Shown one piece after another: positions 28,302 through 38,339 of a stretch of DNA of 64,000 nt. The notes beneath the pieces are model-generated. The model searched no databases, was not told the origin of the DNA, and saw nothing but the letters and a program-made list of their open reading frames with translations. Position 1 is the first letter of the stretch. Every line of letters begins with the position of its first letter. The stretch is taken from the NCBI GenBank assembly GCA_025352565.1, contig JANXTF010000038.1:1-64000 (forward strand), given 5' to 3'. The stretch comes from Rhodospirillales bacterium (GTDB lineage: Bacteria; Pseudomonadota; Alphaproteobacteria; Acetobacterales; Acetobacteraceae). The translations under genes and the position numbers were made by a program.

Positions 28302-29453
28302 CTAGCTTTCGAGAAAATGCCCGAACGCCCGCAGGGCCGGCGTGTCGTCGCAGATGATCTTGGTGATCGCCAGCATCGGCACCGCCAACACGGCACCCGG
28401 CACGCCCCACATCCAATACCAGAACACCAATCCGAGGATGACCACCACCGGGTTGATGGTAAAGCGCCGCGCCATGAGCAGCGGCGTGATGGTCTCGCCC
28501 TCGATGAGATGGACCACGAGATACAGCCCCATGGGCAGCAGGCTCGCCCATTCGACGCCGAGGTCCACCAGGCCCACGAAGGCGAACAGGCCGACGCCCA
28601 CGATCCAGCCCAGCACCGGCACGTAGTTCAGCGCGAAGGCGGTCACGCCCCATAGCAGAGGATCGTTGATTCCGCACAGATACATGACGCCTGTCGTGGC
28701 GACGCCGACCGCGACGTTGATGACGGTGATGGTCACGAGATAGGCGGAGATGTCGCGCTCGATATGCATCGATATTTCGACCGCGCGACGCTTCTCCTTG
28801 AAGCGCGGCAGGATTTCGACGAAGCGGCGCAGGAAGGTCTCGCCGGAGACCAGCAGATACACCAGCAACACGATCGTGGTGAAGAATCCCGCCGCCAGCG
28901 CCTTCGTGCTGTTGAACAGAGTGTCGAACAAGCCGGGCACCCGCACCGCGGTGCCGGGCGACGCCGGTGCGGTCGAGGCGACCCCGCCCTGGATTTGCGC
29001 CAACGCCTGCTCGGCCGCGTCGATCGGCAGGGCCAGGAAGTGCAGCTTGGCCTTCACCTGAGGCATCACCTGCGGCAGCTTGGCGGCCCATGTCGCGGCC
29101 GGTCCGCTGATCAGATAGCCGAGCGCCACGAACACCATCAGCAGGAGCATGACCGCGAACAGCGCGCCAAGGATGCGCGGCACCCGGAAACGCTCGCCGA
29201 AGCGCACCACCGGCTGCAGCAACAGCTTGAGCACGATGGCGAGAACCACGGGGAGGATGATCTCGGCGGCGACATACATCGCCGTGAGGCATGACAGAAA
29301 GAACAACCCGGCCAGGAACGCGGTGCGCGGATCGGTCGGGATGAGCGTGTAGCTCTCCACGTCCGGGGCCGTCGTCACGACGACATCCGCCTCGGGCGTC
29401 TCGCCCGCCGTGGTCGCGAGCGCCATCGAATCCGTGGCCGCCGTGTCGCTCAT
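28302..29453 (-). CDS. AI-2E family transporter (PerM/YdiK-like)
   Basis: A 383-residue polytopic membrane protein. After a polar N-terminus of about 45 residues come two helices (about 46-85), a third (about 97-120), a periplasmic stretch with an A/P-rich insert (about 150-170), and the C-terminal helix cluster with the family patterns LNYVPVLGWIVG, LVVHLIEGETITPLLMARRFTINPVVVIL and WGVPGAVLAVPMLAITKIICD. Members export AI-2, ions or other solutes; none can be picked here. It is monocistronic and convergent with nothing: its stop lies 76 bp from the transposase remnant. Confidence 0.85.
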   Translation of the reverse strand: MSDTAATDSMALATTAGETPEADVVVTTAPDVESYTLIPTDPRTAFLAGLFFLSCLTAMYVAAEIILPVVLAIVLKLLLQPVVRFGERFRVPRILGALFAVMLLLMVFVALGYLISGPAATWAAKLPQVMPQVKAKLHFLALPIDAAEQALAQIQGGVASTAPASPGTAVRVPGLFDTLFNSTKALAAGFFTTIVLLVYLLVSGETFLRRFVEILPRFKEKRRAVEISMHIERDISAYLVTITVINVAVGVATTGVMYLCGINDPLLWGVTAFALNYVPVLGWIVGVGLFAFVGLVDLGVEWASLLPMGLYLVVHLIEGETITPLLMARRFTINPVVVILGLVFWYWMWGVPGAVLAVPMLAITKIICDDTPALRAFGHFLES

Positions 29454-29515
29454 ATGTCCGCCAGAAATGACCCGGCGGCATTACGCGCGGCAAACCGACG
29501 GGTTTGCCGCATGGC

Positions 29516-30106
29516 TCAGGCAATCTCGCGGCGGAGCTTTTGCGCCATGGCTTCGGCGAACCCGGCATAGTCGGGGCAGACCAGCGCGAAGGCGCCGGGG
29601 CCGCCGATCACCTCGCGCGTGTAGCTGTCGAGCAAATCCGGCTCCTCGTGCAGCACGCAAAGGCCGTTGATGGTGACGCCGGCATCGGTCAGCCGATCCC
29701 GGACCGGGCCGGGCGGCGTGCCGTCGTTGGAGCGGCCATCGCCCGCGAGGTCGATCACCTGGCGGCGTGACGCGGCGGGGGCGCGGGCCAGCAGCCTCTC
29801 GCAGAACACCAGCGCCTCGCCGATCGCCGTGGTGCCGGGGGTGACCTGGCGCGACATGTCGTCGATCGCGTCGGCGAAGGCCGCCACGTGCGTGCGTGCC
29901 GAAAGGCCCGTCCAGTCGATCGTCACCAGCTGCGCGAAGCGGCCAGACCACAGCACCACGGCGGCGAGGCTCCCGACCAGCCCGGCCGCGATCTCGGGCG
30001 ACCGCAGCGCCGCGGCGGTGCCGCCGACAATGAGGTTGAACTCCTCGTAGGTGACGCTGGCCGAGCCGTCGAAGGCCAACACCAGCGCGAGATCGGCCTG
30101 TTCCAT
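29516..30106 (-). CDS. DUF1194 von Willebrand factor A-like protein
   Basis: About 196 residues. It opens with LALVLAFDGSASVTYEEFNL, the MIDAS-like DxSxS pattern of VWA domains in the DUF1194 family. It continues with IDDMSRQVTPGTTAIGEAL and RRQVIDLAGDGRSNDGT, which supply the other metal-coordination loops. Relatives usually carry a signal peptide; here neither the ATG at 30106 nor the in-frame ATGs at 30154 and 30184 give one, and none has a clear ribosome site. The function of the family is unknown. It is divergent from the CoA-transferase gene. Confidence 0.72.
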   Translation of the reverse strand: MEQADLALVLAFDGSASVTYEEFNLIVGGTAAALRSPEIAAGLVGSLAAVVLWSGRFAQLVTIDWTGLSARTHVAAFADAIDDMSRQVTPGTTAIGEALVFCERLLARAPAASRRQVIDLAGDGRSNDGTPPGPVRDRLTDAGVTINGLCVLHEEPDLLDSYTREVIGGPGAFALVCPDYAGFAEAMAQKLRREIA

Positions 30107-30182
30107 GCCGCGGAGTGTCCCGGCCTTGAGTGCGGCGCGCAACCGGCCGATCATGCGCGCAACGACGATCGGGGGGACGCGC

Positions 30183-31361
30183 ATGGCTGACCAATTGCCT
30201 TTGGCCCATATCAAGGTGCTCGACCTCACGCTGGCCCGCGCCGGCCCGACCTGCGTGCGCCATTTGGCCGATTGGGGGGCGGACGTGATCCGGGTGGAAC
30301 CGCCGAGCACAGGCGGCGAGGAGATCAGCGGCGCGCGCGACGGCTTCGATTTCCAGAATTTGCACCGCAACAAGCGCGCGATCCGGCTCGACCTGAAATC
30401 CCCCGAGGGCCACGCCGCCTTCCTGCGCCTCGCGGCCGACGCCGACGTGGTGGTCGAGAACATGCGCTCGGAGGTGAAGCACCGCCTTCGCATCTCCTAC
30501 GACGACCTCCGTCCCGCCAACCCGCGCCTAGTCTATGCCTCGATCAGCGGCTTCGGGCAGGACGGGCCGTACGGCAAGCGCGCCGGCGTGGACCAGATCG
30601 CCCAGGGCATGGGCGGCCTCATGTCCATCACCGGCCTCCCCGGCCAGGGCCCGGTGCGGGTGGGCATCCCGATCGCGGACCTCACGGCGGGCACTCTGCT
30701 GGCCCTGGGGGTGATGCTCGCCTTGTTCGATCGCGAGCGCACCGGGCAGGGCAAGTGGGTCACCACGAGTCTGCTGGAGGCACAGGTGTTCATGCTGGAT
30801 TTCCAGGCGACGCGCTGGCTGATGGCGGGCGAGGTGGCGGGCCAGGCGGGCAACGACCACCCGACCGGCATCCCGACCGGCGTGTTCCCGACCAGCGACG
30901 GCCACATCAACATCGCCGCCGCCTCGGCGCGGCTGTGGGAGCGCTTCGCCGACACGATCGGGCGGCCGGATTGGAAATCGGTCGAAGGCTGGCAGAACCA
31001 GGCCGGCCGCAGCGCCGCCCGGCACGCGATCAATGCGGCCATCGCCGAGGAGACGCGGCGCAGGCCATCGGACCACTGGATCGAATTGTTCGAGGCCGCC
31101 GGCATTCCGTGCGGCCCGATCAACACCATCGACCGGGTGTTCGAGGACCCGCAGGTGCGCCATCTCGGCATCGTCCGCACGGTCACACATCCGAGGCTGG
31201 GCGAGGAACGGCTGGTGGGCTCGCCGTTGAACCTTTCGGGCGTGCCCAAGGACATCCGCACGCCGACGCCCGAAGCGGGGGCCGACACCGAGGCCGTGCT
31301 GCGCGGCTATGGCTATGGCGAGGCCGAGATCGCCGATCTGAAACAACGAGGGATTGTCTGA
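30183..31361 (+). CDS. CaiB/BaiF-type (family III) CoA-transferase
   Basis: A 392-residue enzyme that moves CoA between carboxylic acids. The N-terminus (IKVLDLTLARAGPTCVRHLADWGADVIRVEPP) and LDLKSPEGHAAFLRLAADADVVVENM are family signatures. The catalytic Asp is expected in GIPIADLTAG (about residue 169). The ATG at 30183 follows a G-rich ribosome site. Its stop is directly followed by the start of the crotonase gene with no gap, so the two form a pair, plausibly for activating a carboxylic acid and then processing its acyl-CoA. Confidence 0.9.
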   Translation: MADQLPLAHIKVLDLTLARAGPTCVRHLADWGADVIRVEPPSTGGEEISGARDGFDFQNLHRNKRAIRLDLKSPEGHAAFLRLAADADVVVENMRSEVKHRLRISYDDLRPANPRLVYASISGFGQDGPYGKRAGVDQIAQGMGGLMSITGLPGQGPVRVGIPIADLTAGTLLALGVMLALFDRERTGQGKWVTTSLLEAQVFMLDFQATRWLMAGEVAGQAGNDHPTGIPTGVFPTSDGHINIAAASARLWERFADTIGRPDWKSVEGWQNQAGRSAARHAINAAIAEETRRRPSDHWIELFEAAGIPCGPINTIDRVFEDPQVRHLGIVRTVTHPRLGEERLVGSPLNLSGVPKDIRTPTPEAGADTEAVLRGYGYGEAEIADLKQRGIV

Positions 31362-32159
31362 ATGACGCAGTACGCGAGCGGCCGGATGCTGGCCGAAATG
31401 GATGACGGGGTGGGGCTGATCACGTTCAACCAGCCGGAGAAACGCAACGCCATGTCGGTCGACATGTGGGGCGGCCTGGGCGAGATCCTCGACGCGTTCG
31501 CGGCCGACCCGGCCGTGCGCGTGATCGTGCTGACCGGGGCAGGCAGCAAGGCGTTCGTCTCGGGCGCCGATATCAGCCAGTTCGACAAGACCCGCTCGGA
31601 CAGCAACGCCCAGGTCGAATACGACAAGCTGACCAGTGCGGGACGCGCCAAGCTCGCGGGCTTTCCCAAGCCGGTGATCGCGCGGGTGCGCGGCTACTGC
31701 CTCGGCGGCGGGCTCGGCATCGCGATGCAGGCGGATCTGCGGATCGCGGCGGTCGATTCCGAGTTCGGCATCCCAGCGGCACGGCTCGGCATCGCCTACA
31801 GCTACGAGATGGTGAGCAAGCTGGTCTCGCTGGTCGGGCCGTCGCACGCACGGATGATGCTGTACACCGGCGCGCGCATTACCGCGGCCGAGGCCGAGCG
31901 GATCGGCCTCGTCAACCGCGTCGTGGCTGACGAGGACCTGTCCGACGTCGTGGTCGATATCGCGCGCTCGATCGCCGACAACGCGCCGCTGTCGATCCGG
32001 GCGGCCAAGCTCGCGGTGGACGACACGGTGCGCGCCGACCGGGACCGCAACCGCGCGGCGGTGGAGGCCGCCGTGGCGGCGTGCTTCGACAGCGTCGATT
32101 ACCGCGAGGGCCGCACCGCGTTCATGGAAAAACGCACGCCGCGCTTCGTCGGGCGGTGA
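31362..32159 (+). CDS. Enoyl-CoA hydratase/isomerase (crotonase) family protein
   Basis: A 265-residue crotonase-fold protein. The oxyanion-hole segments are present: SGADIS and GYCLGGGLGIAMQADLR. The two glutamates used by classical hydratases are not: the usual FGxPE position reads FGIPAARLGIAY (Ala), and the second Glu position reads SHARMMLYTG (Met). It is therefore unlikely to be an ordinary enoyl-CoA hydratase; a decarboxylase, isomerase or thioester-handling role is possible. It is cotranscribed with the CoA-transferase, and a cobalamin riboswitch follows about 70 bp later. Confidence 0.85.
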   Translation: MTQYASGRMLAEMDDGVGLITFNQPEKRNAMSVDMWGGLGEILDAFAADPAVRVIVLTGAGSKAFVSGADISQFDKTRSDSNAQVEYDKLTSAGRAKLAGFPKPVIARVRGYCLGGGLGIAMQADLRIAAVDSEFGIPAARLGIAYSYEMVSKLVSLVGPSHARMMLYTGARITAAEAERIGLVNRVVADEDLSDVVVDIARSIADNAPLSIRAAKLAVDDTVRADRDRNRAAVEAAVAACFDSVDYREGRTAFMEKRTPRFVGR

Positions 32160-32171
32160 GCGGCTCACGAT

Positions 32172-32203
32172 TTGGTGTTCGCGCCGGTTGGTGTTCGCGC
32201 CGG
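32172..32203. repeat. 16-bp perfect tandem duplication
   Basis: TTGGTGTTCGCGCCGG occurs twice back to back (32172-32187, 32188-32203), between the crotonase stop and the cobalamin riboswitch. It may lie in the riboswitch promoter region; nothing else supports a function. Confidence 0.7.
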
Positions 32204-32227
32204 GATCGGGTAAAGCGTGGCGTAGAC

Positions 32228-32412
32228 GCCGGTGACCCTTCGGGGTTGAAACGGGAACGCGGACCAACGCCGCGGCTGCCCCCGCAACTGTAGTCGGCGC
32301 CGGCCCTCCGCGCGGAGGGCCGTGCCTCGCTCCATATGCCATTGCCCCGCGATCCCGGGGCGAGAAGGCGGGGCGGGGTTTTGCGCCGGAAGCCAGGAGA
32401 CCGGCCGGCGTC
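32228..32412 (+). promoter_or_regulatory. Cobalamin (B12) riboswitch
   Basis: The conserved cobalamin-aptamer blocks occur in the right order: GGTGACCCTTCGGGGTTGAAACGGGAA near 32231 (read as separate blocks), GGCTGCCCCCGCAACTGT (about 32275-32292), a perfect GC-rich variable hairpin (about 32300-32322), GCCATTG (usually GCCACTG) and the B12 box GAAGCCAGGAGACCGG (about 32389-32404). It lies about 130 bases upstream of the TonB-dependent receptor and should lower its expression when adenosylcobalamin is plentiful. The 385-base gap between crotonase and receptor is mostly this element. Confidence 0.93.
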
Positions 32413-32544
32413 GAGACTGCGCGCGAGCGACGGGCGGGGTGCACCGGCGCAACGGGAGAAAGACCCGCAGGCGGCATTCGTCCCGTTGTCGGCGCCACAG
32501 TTCCGCGAGGCGGGGCCGGGGCGCCATGCCTGGAGTGCGCCCGA

Positions 32545-34518
32545 ATGCGCCTGCTGACCCGTGCGATCCTGCTCGCCACAACTGTTGCGCTGCCTGCCTA
32601 CGCGCAAACCCCGGAAGTGCCCGCCACCGTGCTGCCAGACCGTGTGGTGACCGCGACGCGGGTGCCCACGCTGGCCGACCAGATTCCGGCCGGCGTGACC
32701 GTGATCGACCGCGCCACCATCGAGCAGCGCGGCTACACCACGCTGGTGGACGCGCTCCAGGCGGTGCCCGGCCTGCGCGTGGTGCAGTCCGGCGGACTCG
32801 GCGGCAATGCCAGCGCGTTCATCCGGGGCACCAACTCGAACCATGTGCTGGTGCTGCGCGACGGGCTGCCGGTGAACGACCCGTCCGATCCGGGCGGGCT
32901 GTTCAATTTCGGCGTCGACACGCTGGGCGACGTGGAGCGGATCGAGGTGGTGCGCGGGCCGATGTCGAGCCTGTACGGGTCGGGCGCCATCGGCGGCGTG
33001 ATCAACCTGATTTCGCGCCGGGGCATGGGCAAGCCGCACGGCACGGTGGAACTGGCCGGCGGCCTGCCGCGCGCGGTGCTGGGGCGCGCCGACGTCTCCG
33101 GCAGCGAGGGGATGTTCGACTACAGCGCCGCCTTGGAAAGCCGCTCCGATCGCGGCTTCGACACCACGCCCCGCCGGGAGAAAGTCTACACCGGTGCCCG
33201 CAATGGCTTCCGCGGCAGCACTGCAAGCGTCAATCTCGGCTTCACGCCGGTCGAGAATTTGCGCTTCTCGGCGCTGCTGCGCGGGCGGCAATCGGTGTTC
33301 GGCCTCGATGAACTCGGTTTTCCGGCCTACGACGCGCGCGCCTACACAGGTCGCGACGCGACACTGAACGGGCGCATCGGCGCCGCCGCCACCATGTTCG
33401 ATGGCGTGTGGGAGAGCGGCCTGTTCCTGGGCGGGACGTCGAGCGACCGGAAATACACCGAGCTTCTGGAAGCCGCCGACCCCAACCAGTCCTCGGGCGA
33501 CACGCGCTATCATGGCCGCCGGGCCGATCTGCAATGGAACAACACCGTGCGCCTGCCCGATCTGGGGCCGGTGACGGCGGCCGCGCTGACCGCGGGCTAC
33601 GAGCACATCGCGGACAGCGCGCATTCCAGCCTGAACACCGCCGGCAGCGGCTTCGGCTTTCAGTCGAACGTGCGCGCCAGCAGCCATTCCGACGCGGGCC
33701 ATGTCGGCGTGCAGGGCCAGGTGTTCCAGCGCGTCACGCTGACCGGCGATATTCGCGAGGAGGCGGCGCGCTACGGCGGCGATGCGTTCACCTATCGCTT
33801 CGGCGCGGTGGTGGCGGTGCCCGAGGTCTGGAGCCGGTTCAAGGCGTCCTACGGCACGGCGTTCCGGGCGCCCTCGCTGTTCGATCTGTTCGGCGTGGAC
33901 AGCTTCGGCTTCAAGGGCAACCCCGGGCTGCGGCCGGAGCGGAGCCGGGGATACGAGGCGGGCTGGGCGGTGGATCTGCCGGTGTTCGGCGCCGCGCGCG
34001 GTGCCACCTTCGAGGCCACGTATTTCAACAACCGCATCCGCGACCTCATCACCAACGTGTTCGTGCCGGTGGACACGTTGGTGAACATCGCGCGGGCGAA
34101 AACCCAAGGGGTCGAGGCCAGCCTCACGCTGCGCCCGGCCAGTTGGCTCGAAACCACCGCGACCTACACCTATACCGACGCCCGCAACGCCACGACCAAC
34201 GCGCGTTTGCTGCGCCGGCCGCGCAACCAGGCGAGCCTGAACCTGCGGGCGACGCCGCTGCCCAAGCTGAGCATCGCGCCGGAGATCGTCTACACCAGCG
34301 CGTTCCAGGATTTCCTGACCGACGACAGCGGTTTCCCCACCACAGTCGGACGGTCCAAGGGCGGGCTGATCTTCAACCTGACCGCGACCTATCAGATCCT
34401 GCCGTCGGTCACGCTGTTCGCCGATGGCCGCAACCTGGGCAATTCGCGGTTCGAGCCGGCGAACGGCTTCCAGACGCCGGGACCCTCGTTCCTGGCCGGC
34501 ACGCGCGTGAAGTTCTGA
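32545..34518 (+). CDS. btuB: TonB-dependent outer-membrane receptor, probable vitamin B12 transporter
   Basis: A 657-residue outer-membrane barrel. A signal peptide ends AYA before QTPEVP. The TonB box is in the region DRVVTATRVPT (about 32-42). The plug domain follows (about 45-155, with ALQAVPGLRVVQSGG and RGPMSSLYGSGAIGGVINLI), then the 22-strand barrel ending in the usual C-terminal Phe (TRVKF). Control by the cobalamin riboswitch immediately upstream identifies corrinoid uptake as its role. No btuCDF or cob genes are adjacent. Confidence 0.92.
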   Translation: MRLLTRAILLATTVALPAYAQTPEVPATVLPDRVVTATRVPTLADQIPAGVTVIDRATIEQRGYTTLVDALQAVPGLRVVQSGGLGGNASAFIRGTNSNHVLVLRDGLPVNDPSDPGGLFNFGVDTLGDVERIEVVRGPMSSLYGSGAIGGVINLISRRGMGKPHGTVELAGGLPRAVLGRADVSGSEGMFDYSAALESRSDRGFDTTPRREKVYTGARNGFRGSTASVNLGFTPVENLRFSALLRGRQSVFGLDELGFPAYDARAYTGRDATLNGRIGAAATMFDGVWESGLFLGGTSSDRKYTELLEAADPNQSSGDTRYHGRRADLQWNNTVRLPDLGPVTAAALTAGYEHIADSAHSSLNTAGSGFGFQSNVRASSHSDAGHVGVQGQVFQRVTLTGDIREEAARYGGDAFTYRFGAVVAVPEVWSRFKASYGTAFRAPSLFDLFGVDSFGFKGNPGLRPERSRGYEAGWAVDLPVFGAARGATFEATYFNNRIRDLITNVFVPVDTLVNIARAKTQGVEASLTLRPASWLETTATYTYTDARNATTNARLLRRPRNQASLNLRATPLPKLSIAPEIVYTSAFQDFLTDDSGFPTTVGRSKGGLIFNLTATYQILPSVTLFADGRNLGNSRFEPANGFQTPGPSFLAGTRVKF

Positions 34519-34525
34519 GCGAAAC

Positions 34526-34557
34526 GCCGCCGGTGCGAGCCCGCTCGCACCGGCGGC
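34526..34557. terminator. Perfect 14-bp stem hairpin between convergent genes
   Basis: Arms 34526-34539 and 34544-34557 are perfectly complementary (GCCGCCGGTGCGAG) around a 4-base loop. It sits between the stops of btuB and the DUF2336 gene, so it can serve as a bidirectional transcription end. It lacks a U-tract. Confidence 0.65.
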
Positions 34558-34603
34558 GACCGGCCCGGCGTTTGCCGCATCGGCGGTGGCCGCCACGGAC
34601 TGG

Positions 34604-35872
34604 CTACCGACCCGTCCGGGTCAGGAAATCGATCTGCCAGCGCATCTCCTCGAGCGAGAGCGGAAACCCGTTCTGCGAGGTGTCGCTGAGCACCGCGGTG
34701 GGGGCCACGCGGGCCAGCAGCAATTGCACGGGCGCTGCCGCGCGCATGGTGAAGCCGGCCTTCCAGACCAGGCTGACCAGACCCTTGGTGCTGCGCAAGG
34801 TGGCCGCGCGCTCGACCACCGACACGGGCAGATCGGCCGCGACCGCGAGCATGGCGCAGGCCAGCCGCGCCTCGCCGCGATGCGTGGCCGCCAGCAGGGC
34901 CGCCTCGTCCAGCCGGTTCTCGGCCTTGAGCTGGCGCGCGGCGGCCATCGGGTTCTTCGGCGCGGCCTCGGATGCCTGCTCGAACATCGAGCGTTCGGGC
35001 ACGGCCGGTTCGGGCCGCAGCCTTTCGGCGAGGCGGTGCTGGATGGTCTGCGCCAAAGCCGGTTCGAGATCGCCCCGGCTGGCGAGCAGCCCCAGCAACT
35101 GGCTGGTGACGATGTCGGACAGCGTGCGCGCCGCGCGGGCACTGAGTGTCGGCCGCCGCACCAAAGGCTCATGCCAGCTTTCATGGTCGCGCGCGCGGCT
35201 CACCAGCGCATCGAGCGTCGCCTCGCGGATCGCCGCCGAACCATTGGCCAGCATGGCCGCGATGGCGTCCGTGTGCCCGCTGGCGGCGATGGCGTCGCAT
35301 AGTTGCGCAGGCAGCCTCGGACGGCGCGCGACCAGGGTGGGGGTGGCCTCGGCGGGCGGCGTGGTCACCAGCGCCAGCAGATCCTCGGGCGTCAGCAGCG
35401 GCGAGAGCAGGATCACCGGCTCGCTCACCGACAATGTCGCGTCCGAGGCGAGCCGCAGGATCAGGTCGCGCGGGACGCCGGGCAGTTCCTTGACCACGTC
35501 CGCGATCGCGGCGCGCACGCGCACCGCCTCGTCCGCCACCAGACGGGAGAAGGTGGCGCAGGCCTGTTCGCGCATGGCATCCCGCGCGTCGCGCGACAGC
35601 GAGGGCACCAGCGCGCTCAACTTGCGCGCGAGCAGCGTGCGTACCCGCTCGTCGGCATCGGTCGCGAGCACGGCATCCACGTCGGGCGGCGTCGCGCTGT
35701 TCATCGCCACCGCCGCGCGCACCGTGACGATCGAATCGGATGCCAGCACCACCAGCACCTCGGGCGCCGTCTCGGCGCTGGCACCGAGGCGGACGCGCAT
35801 CGCCTCGTCCGAGGCGGTGCCGCGGGTGCGGGCATCCCGCCCCAGCACGTTGACGGCGGCCACGCCGTTCAT
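34604..35872 (-). CDS. DUF2336 domain-containing protein
   Basis: A 422-residue soluble helical-repeat protein (HEAT-like units through about residue 200) of the alphaproteobacterial DUF2336 family. Short repeats such as VRAAVAMNSATPPDVDAVLATDADERVR and VSEPVILLSPLLTPEDL are typical. The ATG at 35872 overlaps the stop of the GGDEF gene (ATGA), so the two are translationally coupled; a link to second-messenger signalling is inferred only from this. The family has no established biochemical role that I know. Confidence 0.82.
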   Translation of the reverse strand: MNGVAAVNVLGRDARTRGTASDEAMRVRLGASAETAPEVLVVLASDSIVTVRAAVAMNSATPPDVDAVLATDADERVRTLLARKLSALVPSLSRDARDAMREQACATFSRLVADEAVRVRAAIADVVKELPGVPRDLILRLASDATLSVSEPVILLSPLLTPEDLLALVTTPPAEATPTLVARRPRLPAQLCDAIAASGHTDAIAAMLANGSAAIREATLDALVSRARDHESWHEPLVRRPTLSARAARTLSDIVTSQLLGLLASRGDLEPALAQTIQHRLAERLRPEPAVPERSMFEQASEAAPKNPMAAARQLKAENRLDEAALLAATHRGEARLACAMLAVAADLPVSVVERAATLRSTKGLVSLVWKAGFTMRAAAPVQLLLARVAPTAVLSDTSQNGFPLSLEEMRWQIDFLTRTGR

Positions 35873-37350
35873 GATGCCGCCCGCCCGACGCGCCAATGCC
35901 CGCGCCCGGCCCGCTTGACCTCGTACATCGCCTGATCGGCCCGGCTGACCAGCGCCTCGATGGTGTCGCCATGCCCCGGCCAGCGCGTGGCAATGCCGAT
36001 CGACATGGTAAGCGCCACCGCAAGCGGGCCGGCCTCGGCCTCGCCGATCCCGTGCCCGATGTTGGCGAGCGCCTCGGGCGCCGTCAGCCGCAGCGCCTCG
36101 GCCCGCTCGGCGGCGGCCAGTTCGTCGGTGCCGTCGAGCCACACGGCGAACTCGTCGCCGCCCAGCCGCGCCACCAGATCGGCCGCGCGGCACGCCGCCC
36201 GCAGCAGATCCGAGGTGAGCCGCAGCGCCTCGTCGCCGGCATCGTGGCCATGCGTGTCGTTCAGCGACTTGAAGTGGTCGAGATCGATGAACATCAGCGT
36301 TCCCGGCACGCCGTCGCGGTCCAGCCGCTCGATGCGGCGGAATATCTCGTCGAGGAAGGCGCGGCGGTTGAGCAGGCCGGTCAGCGGGTCGGTGCGCGCC
36401 TGGCGTGCCATCTCGCGCTGGATGCTGTCATGGTCGAGGATCACGCGGACGATGCCGCTGACCGAGGAGACCAGGATGGTGTCGTCGCCGTCCCAGGCGC
36501 GGCCGCCCGGCTTGCGCCAGATCGCCAGCCCCGCCGCGCGCCCCGCGCGCCCGGCGGTCGGGCAGACGAGGACAATCCGGCCATCGGGTGCCACGCGACG
36601 AACCGGGTCGGTCGGAGCATCCGCCAGCGCCGCCAGCGCGGTCGAGAGGATCGCGGCACCGCCGAGACCGAACTCGTCCAGCAGCACCGGCTTGCCGGCG
36701 CCGCCCGGCCGGTCGAGGCTTGGGGCACCCTTGGTGCCTTCGAGGAGGGGGCCCCCGTCGAGAAAAGGGGCACCGTCGAGGAGGGCGGCGCCCTCGGCGC
36801 CCAGCGCGGCGCACAACGAGTCGAGCACCGCCTCCATCATGCGCGGCGCCATCACCTCCTGGCGCATGCGCCACAATATGTGGTCGATCAGCTCGCCCCG
36901 GCGCAGCGCCACCGCGACGGCCGCGTCATGCCCGTCCTGCTCGGTCACGTCCTGGCCCATGCCCCGGCTGCCGACGATGCGGCCCTGGTCGTCCAGCAGG
37001 GGCATGGCCGCGAACATCACGCAGATCGCGCTGCCATCGGCGCGGGTGAGCCAGGCGCGCCGCCTTCGGATCGGCGCGGTCGGGTGGAACGGGTTGGCGG
37101 CGCTCGGCCCGCCCGCGTCGGCCAGCAGGCGCTCCGGCGGCTTGCCCATCAGGCTGGCGGCGGGCCAGCCGAGCACGGTGTCGGGTGCCACGAACGACAG
37201 GCGGCCGAACGCGTCGGTCTCGAACACGAAATCGGCCACCAGCCCGACCATGTCGCGCCAGCGTTGCCGGCTTTCGAGCAAGGCCGTGGCGAGCCGGCCG
37301 CGCTCGTCATCGGCGAAGGGCGGGAGAGGGGAAGCGAGGGCCTGCTGCAT
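35869..37350 (-). CDS. PAS-GGDEF diguanylate cyclase
   Basis: About 493 residues. A PAS domain lies near residues 20-145 ([32 protein letters not shown]). A GAF-like middle region (about 150-315) includes a low-complexity D/G/P/L stretch. A GGDEF domain (about 325-490) is intact, with [24 protein letters not shown] and the active-site [10 protein letters not shown]. It makes cyclic-di-GMP. No EAL domain, membrane helix or RxxD inhibitory site was noticed. The start at 37350 has AGGA upstream; an ATG 7 codons earlier is an alternative. It is divergent from dapD. Confidence 0.88.
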   Translation of the reverse strand: MQQALASPLPPFADDERGRLATALLESRQRWRDMVGLVADFVFETDAFGRLSFVAPDTVLGWPAASLMGKPPERLLADAGGPSAANPFHPTAPIRRRRAWLTRADGSAICVMFAAMPLLDDQGRIVGSRGMGQDVTEQDGHDAAVAVALRRGELIDHILWRMRQEVMAPRMMEAVLDSLCAALGAEGAALLDGAPFLDGGPLLEGTKGAPSLDRPGGAGKPVLLDEFGLGGAAILSTALAALADAPTDPVRRVAPDGRIVLVCPTAGRAGRAAGLAIWRKPGGRAWDGDDTILVSSVSGIVRVILDHDSIQREMARQARTDPLTGLLNRRAFLDEIFRRIERLDRDGVPGTLMFIDLDHFKSLNDTHGHDAGDEALRLTSDLLRAACRAADLVARLGGDEFAVWLDGTDELAAAERAEALRLTAPEALANIGHGIGEAEAGPLAVALTMSIGIATRWPGHGDTIEALVSRADQAMYEVKRAGRGHWRVGRAAS

Positions 37351-37502
37351 GGGATGGTTCCTGTCCGCGCCCATTGGGGGCCAAACTGATGAATCGAAGG
37401 TTACCGACCCGCCCCCACTCCGCTGAATTGACACTGGCGGGGGGGCTGCGCATGGTCCGCCCGTTTCGAACCCCGCGGCGCCGAGGAGGCGCGATTCCCC
37501 CC

Positions 37503-38335
<833 letters not shown>

Positions 38336-38339
<4 letters not shown>

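Noticed and set aside
34604-36193. 529-residue start for the DUF2336 gene
   Set aside because: The upstream part is a shadow of the GGDEF gene, and the ATG at 35872 overlaps its stop properly.
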